From NCBI RefSeq assembly GCF_028993635.1, contig NZ_CP118631.1, forward strand, positions 2,480,001 through 2,544,000: a DNA stretch of 64,000 nt, written 5' to 3'. Below, piece after piece: positions 58,484-64,000 of the stretch; position 1 is the first letter of the stretch, and every line of letters starts with the position of its first letter. The notes under the pieces were generated by a model, which was not told where the DNA came from, ran no database searches, and saw only the letters and a list, made by a program, of their open reading frames with translations. Source of the DNA: Mucilaginibacter sp. SJ. Its GTDB lineage: Bacteria; Bacteroidota; Bacteroidia; Sphingobacteriales; Sphingobacteriaceae. Made by a program: the position numbers and the translations under genes.

Positions 58484-60439
58484 CTATTTTCCCGGCCAAT
58501 TATCCGTGCGGAAAGGCGATGCCGGTAAACCAGCGCCATTATATAGGGTGATCACCGGGTTATTGGCCCAGGCATACCTTACCGCAACCGGGCTTTTAAC
58601 ATCCGGGCTGCTTACTATAACCTTATTGCCTTTTATAACAGCGGTAGCCCAGTGAAACTTCATATCCTCGCCGGCAACGGCAAAGCCCTGCAATGTTTCG
58701 CCACCCCGCGCTTTTAAACCGCCATCGGTATAATTAAAGCTTAGTTCAATTTTATCACCCTCTATTTTCTGCGATTTATACATCGGTCCCGAATATGGCT
58801 GCGATTTGTGGTAAGTTTTATCTAAAGCTGCCAAAGCCAGTCTTCGGCCAACTTCCTGTTTATTTTTAGGGTGGATATTATCAGCGTCCCCCAGATCGGC
58901 AGCTACGGCCATACCTGTATTGGGAAGCTCAAGCGTTTTTGTTTGTGCCTCCCGTAACTCTGCCCATCCTGATGCTACGGGCTCGGCTTCACGTTTTTGC
59001 CAGTTAGCTAACTGTACAAAATAAAATGGGAAATTGCCTTCGTTCCAAATGGTACGCCAGCCATTTATCATCCCCTCAAATAACTCATTATACTGCCCCG
59101 GCCTGCCGGTATTAGCTTCGCCCTGGTACCAGATTACGCCACGGATAGCCATAGGTGTAAGCGGATTGATCATCGCATTATACAACACAGCCAACCGGTT
59201 CGGGTTATTGGCAACAGGCATGGGTGGCAGGCTTTTTATATTAAAACCTACTTTATAATCCCAGTTACCGGCTAAGGAGATCTTTTCACCCGACGCTGAT
59301 ACCAACTGCATTTCATCGGCGCCATACAGACCGCCGCCACCGCCGCTGTCAAAAACCCGCACAGTAATCACCGACTCCCCGGCCTTTACTTTTGCAGCAG
59401 GAATAATGTAATCACGCGACTTTGTGTAACCATCCGTAGCGCCTATCTTTTCACCGTTAAAAAATGTTATTTCATTATCATCTATCTTACCCAAGCTAAT
59501 CTTCACATCCTGCCCGGCCCAGGCTGCAGGAATGGTAATCTTTTTACGGAACCAAACAACGCCATCGAAATCTCCTAAAGCGCCTTTTTCAAAAAACTGG
59601 GGCAGCAGCATGCTCCGCCAGCCGGCAGTATCCAAGTTGAACGCGTTATTATTGGTATACCCCCAATCGGCAGCGGTGGCAAGCTTGTTCCACTCATCCA
59701 ATTTTTGTGCAAAGGTAGATGGAGTTTCTGTTTTAGCAGATTCCTGCTGCTGTTTGATCTGTGCACTGAAAATCGGGTTATTAGTTAACGTATTTTCATC
59801 ACTCCAGGCCTCGATCATGGTACCGCCCCAGTTTGAGCTGATGAGGCCGATGGGAATTTTAACCTGTTTATTGATCTCCCTGGCAAAAAAATATGCTACC
59901 GACGAAAATTCGCCAATAGTTTGAGGCGAGCATACCATCCAGCCGTTATTAGCCACTTTTATATTGGTTTGCGGGGTAAGGCTTGTTGCCTGCGATACCT
60001 GTAACAAACGGATCTCCGGGTAATTTGCGTTGGCTATTTCTTCTTTATAATTATTTACCTGGCCCCAACCGGCCACGGGCATTTCCATGTTCGACTGGCC
60101 GGAGCAAATCCACACCTCCCCTATCAATACATTATTTAAAACTACGGGCTCGCTGCCATCGGTTATGCTGACTTTATAAGGGCCACCATATGATGGGGTT
60201 TTGACCTTGATTTTCCAGTTACCTGCTGCATCGGCTACGGCCGTATAAGTTTTATTATTCCATGACGAGGTAATGGTTACCGTTTTACCGGCATCGGCCG
60301 TGCCCCATATACCAGCCATAGTTTTTTGCTGCAAAACCATGTTATCGCTAAAAACACCAGGTAATACCACTTTGGAAAAAACATTGCTGCTTAGCAATAA
60401 GCCGCCGATTACAACAGGTAAATACTTTTTTAAATTCAT
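58484..60439 (-). CDS. Large sialate O-acetylesterase-type SGNH esterase
   Basis: A 651-residue secreted protein. The nucleophile block is WICSGQSNMEMPVAGWG near residue 117; a WYQGEANTGRPGQYNELFEG block and the late IHPKNKQEVGRRLALAALD carry the remaining active-site residues. Between them, residues ~260-400 hold a galactose-binding-like insert (VKISLGKIDDNEITFFNGEK), usual in the long form of this family. It is longer than the 484-residue relative in the pectin locus. The likely role is sugar deacetylation, in a region without SusCD. Confidence 0.88.
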   Translation of the reverse strand: MNLKKYLPVVIGGLLLSSNVFSKVVLPGVFSDNMVLQQKTMAGIWGTADAGKTVTITSSWNNKTYTAVADAAGNWKIKVKTPSYGGPYKVSITDGSEPVVLNNVLIGEVWICSGQSNMEMPVAGWGQVNNYKEEIANANYPEIRLLQVSQATSLTPQTNIKVANNGWMVCSPQTIGEFSSVAYFFAREINKQVKIPIGLISSNWGGTMIEAWSDENTLTNNPIFSAQIKQQQESAKTETPSTFAQKLDEWNKLATAADWGYTNNNAFNLDTAGWRSMLLPQFFEKGALGDFDGVVWFRKKITIPAAWAGQDVKISLGKIDDNEITFFNGEKIGATDGYTKSRDYIIPAAKVKAGESVITVRVFDSGGGGGLYGADEMQLVSASGEKISLAGNWDYKVGFNIKSLPPMPVANNPNRLAVLYNAMINPLTPMAIRGVIWYQGEANTGRPGQYNELFEGMINGWRTIWNEGNFPFYFVQLANWQKREAEPVASGWAELREAQTKTLELPNTGMAVAADLGDADNIHPKNKQEVGRRLALAALDKTYHKSQPYSGPMYKSQKIEGDKIELSFNYTDGGLKARGGETLQGFAVAGEDMKFHWATAVIKGNKVIVSSPDVKSPVAVRYAWANNPVITLYNGAGLPASPFRTDNWPGK

Positions 60440-60510
60440 TAAGTTTTATTTTACAAGCGTTAGGTTATTGATTAAAAGGAATATTACGGCATCAACAATT
60501 ACCGCGACAT

Positions 60511-60873
60511 TTATTGTTTATCGGGCACAAAATTTACCGGCTTTGCCGGATCAAAGGTAACATACACCCGTTTCCAGGGCTCATCATCCATCAACCGCCA
60601 TTTGTGCGCAGTCCCTGTAGTATCCTGGGCTATCAGGATTTCGCCGGGCTTAAGTATAAATTTTTCGCCGGGATAAGTTTCAAATTCGAGGATACCGGTA
60701 AGGGTTATTACATACTGATTAGTTGGAGCATTATGATAATCATAAAATGCATGCGGCTCCGATTCCTGAAACCTAACCGCAAGGGCTTCGTTAAGTGTCC
60801 CTAAATCAACCATCCCTTTTTGTACATGTGAATGACCGTCATCAGCGGTATATAACCTGTAGGCTTTTATCAT
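60511..60873 (-). CDS. Cupin domain protein
   Basis: A 120-residue protein with the cupin strands NQYVITLTGILEFETYPGEK and FILKPGEILIAQDTTGTAHK. The metal-binding His/Glu set is only partly present: His in AHKWRL but the first motif lacks the HxH pair (YDYHNAPTNQY). The protein may bind a ligand without catalysis. It is 71 bp upstream of the esterase gene on the same strand, so the two may be cotranscribed. Confidence 0.7.
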   Translation of the reverse strand: MIKAYRLYTADDGHSHVQKGMVDLGTLNEALAVRFQESEPHAFYDYHNAPTNQYVITLTGILEFETYPGEKFILKPGEILIAQDTTGTAHKWRLMDDEPWKRVYVTFDPAKPVNFVPDKQ

Positions 60874-61092
60874 ACGGGCTAAACTAACATTTAAGTGCTA
60901 ATTCAGCTTAATTATTGTGTAAATATTATAACGCAGCTATACTTAGTATGTAACGTGTTCATATTGATTAGTATTAAAGATTATTTATGCGCCATAAACC
61001 TTTAAGTATTTATTTCCTTAACCGATAGCTCATAAAAAACACTATTTTTATTGCAGATAATTACAGCACCGATAAGAGCTTTCTATCAAACC

Positions 61093-61626
61093 ATGAAAAA
61101 ACTTTTACTTATTTTTTGCATTGTTACAGCCGCACACAGCTTTGCATTTGCCGATAAGACCGCTATTAACAACTTTGTAGTTAAAGAAAACCCCTTTGCG
61201 GTTGATGAGGTAGCCGTAGTTGCAACCGATACGGCAGGTGTGATCCAGGAAAATGTAAACGGCGTTTTCACCTTTGTAATGAACGGTTTCACCGAAGAAC
61301 TTAAGTTTGACAAAGGCACGGCTTTTTATCGCCACAAGCTTGACCGTTCAACCTTCCTGTACGCCAAACACATGAACGATTCCGGCACACATGCCATATT
61401 ATACTACATTTACAAACATGACAGTAAACTAAGTCCATTCCATATCAGCTGGGTATTACTGATAGCTATCCCTCTGTTACTGGTGTTGCTGGCCTATATG
61501 TTTAAGCGGTTCATCATTATTGCCGTGGTTATCTTTTGTATCTTCCTGTATTTCAACTACCACAACGGGTTAAGCATCCCCACCTTTTTTGAAAGCATTA
61601 TTGACGGGTTGAAGAATATGTTTTAA
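61093..61626 (+). CDS. Hypothetical secreted/membrane protein
   Basis: The ATG at 61093 (signal ending in SFAFA) is preferred over a TTG 14 codons earlier. The mature protein has a beta-rich part (VAVVATDTAGVIQENVNGVF) and two adjacent hydrophobic helices near the C-terminus (ISWVLLIAIPLLLVLLAYMF and FIIIAVVIFCIFLYF), so it is an inner membrane protein with an exported N-terminus. I recognise no family. Confidence 0.6.
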   Translation: MKKLLLIFCIVTAAHSFAFADKTAINNFVVKENPFAVDEVAVVATDTAGVIQENVNGVFTFVMNGFTEELKFDKGTAFYRHKLDRSTFLYAKHMNDSGTHAILYYIYKHDSKLSPFHISWVLLIAIPLLLVLLAYMFKRFIIIAVVIFCIFLYFNYHNGLSIPTFFESIIDGLKNMF

Positions 61627-61745
61627 GCGTTGAGCGGAAAGCCGAAGGCTGAAAGCACAAAGCTTTTAAGGAGAGTTGAAAGCTAAAGTAGTTAAAATCT
61701 TTATTTCTTACTGCTTTTAGCTTTCTGCCTTAAGCTTTAAGCTCC
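61627..61745. repeat. Convergent-end spacer with AAAGCTTTTAAG-type inverted repeats
   Basis: GAAAGCTAAA at 61678-61687 is the reverse complement of 61716-61725, and AAAGCTTTTAAGGAG has partial partners in TTAAGCTTTAAGCTCCTTAA. It resembles the spacer at 18286-18377 in style. Confidence 0.5.
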
Positions 61746-64000
61746 TTAAAACGGTAATCCAATACCGAAGTTCAACTGCATAAAGTTGTAATCTTCTCCG
61801 TTGGCTGCTTTGTAAGCTTGTTTGAATGAACCTTTACTAAACAATTCGCCGGCATGGTTAATCAGCACCCATTGGTTAGCTCCGCTAAATTGCGGATCTT
61901 TAAGTTTAAAGGCGGCATCAAGCCGAAAAACGAAGAAGCTTAGATCGAACCTCAATCCTGTACCAATACCTACGGCCGTTGAACTTAAAAAGTTGTTCAG
62001 TTTAAACTGCCCGTTGGGATTATCAGGCTCATCATGCAAACGCCACACATTCCCGGCATCAACAAAAACCGCACCTTTAAGTTTTGCACCAAAAAAGTTA
62101 TTTGCCAACAGGTACCGGTACTCGGCATTGGTAATAAATTTGATCTCGCCGAATTGATCAAGATATTTCAGGCGGGCACGGGTATTAACATCAGTTCCAT
62201 AAAATGAAGCACGATTGAATTGCCCCGGGCCTAATGTGCGCGGCAACCAGGCCCTGATATCATTGGCCCCGCCTGCATAAAAATTCTTTTCAAAAATAAG
62301 CTGATTGCTATTACCGTAAGGGATACCTATACCCGGGTTGATACGGAAAACAAATTGTTTTTCGCCGCCAAAGTTTCGATAGATGCGCGTATCAAGCTCA
62401 ACTTTAGTATACTGCGCAAAAGTATATCCAAAAAGCTTATGTTGCCCAAGCGTATCTTTAGGAGCATTGGTGAGATTGCTTACCAGGTTAAGAAAATTTC
62501 CGCCAATATCTAAACTGCCCCGGAAATAGGTAAAATTTTCATAACCATTAAGCTTTATGGCATTAACCTGATAAGTGTATTGACTGCCGGATGTAAAAAC
62601 GGTACGCCCGATAAGGTAAACATATGAATATCTATTTTGCTTAAGCAGAGAATCTCTTGCAGCCGGATCAATTATACCTCTCGAAAACTCAATGTTAATG
62701 GGCGTAATGGTATGTGTTTTATAAGGCGTATCAAAAAAGTCGTAAGTAATGGAATTGATAAAACTTTCGCGCTTAACCAGATCTTTCTGGTAAAACAATG
62801 AATAGTTTGATGAAAACGTAGTGTGCGGAACCGCAAATTTACCAAGAAACGGAAATTTGAACGGAAGCAAAAGTCGCGGATAGACAAGCTGTGCTCCTAC
62901 CCTAAACTCCTGGTTTTGGATACTGCTGTGATCGTTACCTACATCGTTACCATTATCAAAAAGGATACTCCAGTTAACTTTCAGCTGCAATATAGCGGCC
63001 TGTTTAAATAAATTCCTGTCGGTAAAAGTATTACCCACGTTATAACCAAAACGACCTCCGCTAAAAAGCACCTCACCCTCTACACGGTCACTCATCCGTT
63101 TAAGCGGCACGATATCAATCCGGGTATTAAGCCTGTTAGAGCTATCCTTCAGTTTTTCGTAAACGGGGTTGGGCACATTTCTGAAAACATTTAATTCGGA
63201 TAAGCGAGTGGTGGTGCGTGTTTGCTTATCAATGTCGTATATTTCGCCTTTTTTCTGAAAAACGTAATCGGTTACTACCCTTGGTTTAAACCTTTTTGAG
63301 TAGTCAACAAACCTGAATTGTGAATCAACTTGTATCGTATCAACTTTACCCGGCGTACGCCCCTGGCTGTTTGATATCGTAATTAATGTATTGTTGATAG
63401 TATAAACCGGGTGCTGTGTTTTCCCCGCCGGGTTGTCAATGATCATTTTTACATCAACCACACTGCTGTTAAAGGTAGAATCATAGGTAAAATTGATGTA
63501 CTGCCTGTAAAAGTCGTAATAGCCATTATGCTTCATCAGCAAATAGAGCTGGTCGCGGTCGTAAGCTAAACTATCGGTATCAAACCTGCCGCCCGGCTGT
63601 ATGTGTGATATCCTGTTGCGGTTACCATTATACAATGCTTTAATATTATTATCGGCAATACTATCAGTAAATTTGCGGATGCGGAACATAGGGCCTTCAT
63701 CAGCAGTAAAAATCAACTCAGCCTTTTGCTTTTTTATCACTACACTGTCGGTGACCTTTGCTTTCAGATAACCACGACTGCGGATATATTTTTCCATCTG
63801 TACACGAGAGTACTCGATCAGGTTACTATCAACAACAACAGGGGCTTCGCCTATATTTTTTTTACCTTTATTGCTAAAAGTATAGTACAACTGCAAATTG
63901 AGCCAGTTATTGGGCTGTTGCTCCTTATCCACATAATTTATAGCAGTCTCCGCAAATTGCTCGTCAATACCTTTTATAGTAATTTTGCGTACCAGCGCCT
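61746..64000 (-). CDS. BamA/TamA family outer membrane protein, 5' end outside the window
   Basis: The frame stays open to the right edge (ALVRKITIKGIDEQFAETAI precedes the first internal GTG), so the start is not in the window. The visible 751 codons begin with POTRA-like repeats (RGYLKAKVTDSVVIKKQKAE and VEGEVLFSGGRFGYNVGNTF further on) and end in an Omp85 barrel with NFYAGGANDIRAWLPRTLGP and the closing NFGIGLPF. This kind of protein inserts other barrels or secretes substrates. Whether it is the essential BamA or a TamA-like paralogue cannot be told from this part. Confidence 0.87.
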   Translation of the reverse strand, partial: ALVRKITIKGIDEQFAETAINYVDKEQQPNNWLNLQLYYTFSNKGKKNIGEAPVVVDSNLIEYSRVQMEKYIRSRGYLKAKVTDSVVIKKQKAELIFTADEGPMFRIRKFTDSIADNNIKALYNGNRNRISHIQPGGRFDTDSLAYDRDQLYLLMKHNGYYDFYRQYINFTYDSTFNSSVVDVKMIIDNPAGKTQHPVYTINNTLITISNSQGRTPGKVDTIQVDSQFRFVDYSKRFKPRVVTDYVFQKKGEIYDIDKQTRTTTRLSELNVFRNVPNPVYEKLKDSSNRLNTRIDIVPLKRMSDRVEGEVLFSGGRFGYNVGNTFTDRNLFKQAAILQLKVNWSILFDNGNDVGNDHSSIQNQEFRVGAQLVYPRLLLPFKFPFLGKFAVPHTTFSSNYSLFYQKDLVKRESFINSITYDFFDTPYKTHTITPINIEFSRGIIDPAARDSLLKQNRYSYVYLIGRTVFTSGSQYTYQVNAIKLNGYENFTYFRGSLDIGGNFLNLVSNLTNAPKDTLGQHKLFGYTFAQYTKVELDTRIYRNFGGEKQFVFRINPGIGIPYGNSNQLIFEKNFYAGGANDIRAWLPRTLGPGQFNRASFYGTDVNTRARLKYLDQFGEIKFITNAEYRYLLANNFFGAKLKGAVFVDAGNVWRLHDEPDNPNGQFKLNNFLSSTAVGIGTGLRFDLSFFVFRLDAAFKLKDPQFSGANQWVLINHAGELFSKGSFKQAYKAANGEDYNFMQLNFGIGLPF

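Overview
The window looks like the chromosome of a Bacteroidota species, most likely a Sphingobacteriaceae member resembling Mucilaginibacter (inference). The reasons are SusC/SusD pairs, lipoprotein and Sec signals ending in AQ, promoters of the TAnnTTTG type, many DUF families typical of this phylum, and numerous short palindromic intergenic repeats.

Positions 1-20.9 kb hold a pectin-type polysaccharide utilization locus. On the minus strand, in transcription order, come a DUF3826 protein, SusC, SusD, a family 1 pectate lyase, a beta-helix/TIM-barrel fusion, a GH140-like apiosidase, a GH43-like lipoprotein, an Asp-box beta-propeller protein, a sialate O-acetylesterase-type SGNH esterase and the start of a GH2 enzyme that leaves the window. 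Most junctions overlap or are a few bases apart, so this is one operon from at least SusC onward. A divergent AraC regulator sits at its head, followed by a separate pair made of a DHDPS/NAL-type aldolase and a sodium:solute symporter. The apiosidase-like and sialidase-fold members suggest side chains of rhamnogalacturonan as targets. This reading is an inference.

21-42 kb is mixed housekeeping: a small kinase, a DUF4265 protein, a ChbG-like deacetylase, a PhnP-like metallohydrolase, an unusual alpha/beta-hydrolase-SGNH esterase fusion, a DUF72 protein, an SDR, an orphan SAM-I riboswitch followed by a tRNA-like sequence, a DUF3943 outer membrane protein, an Anbu-type proteasome homologue paired with a transglutaminase, a nucleoside hydrolase, a YdcF-type protein, a short AraC-type HTH protein with an amidase, and argH with a HAD gene.

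42-64 kb holds a GH78 alpha-L-rhamnosidase, a START protein, the lactate-oxidation operon lutABC, an SDR-MFS-TetR cluster with a matching palindromic operator before each gene, a single-domain response regulator, several small stress-type proteins, a second large SGNH esterase, a cupin and the 3' part of a BamA/TamA-like outer membrane protein that runs off the right edge.

Intergenic space is rich in hairpin repeats, including an 18-bp-TIR element with a 10-bp target duplication, a 35-bp perfect inverted repeat, twin 118-bp palindromic repeats, and a family containing CTTCGACAGGCTCAG. The clearest candidates for something undescribed are the riboswitch/tRNA-like pair and the uncharacterised enzymes of the pectin locus.
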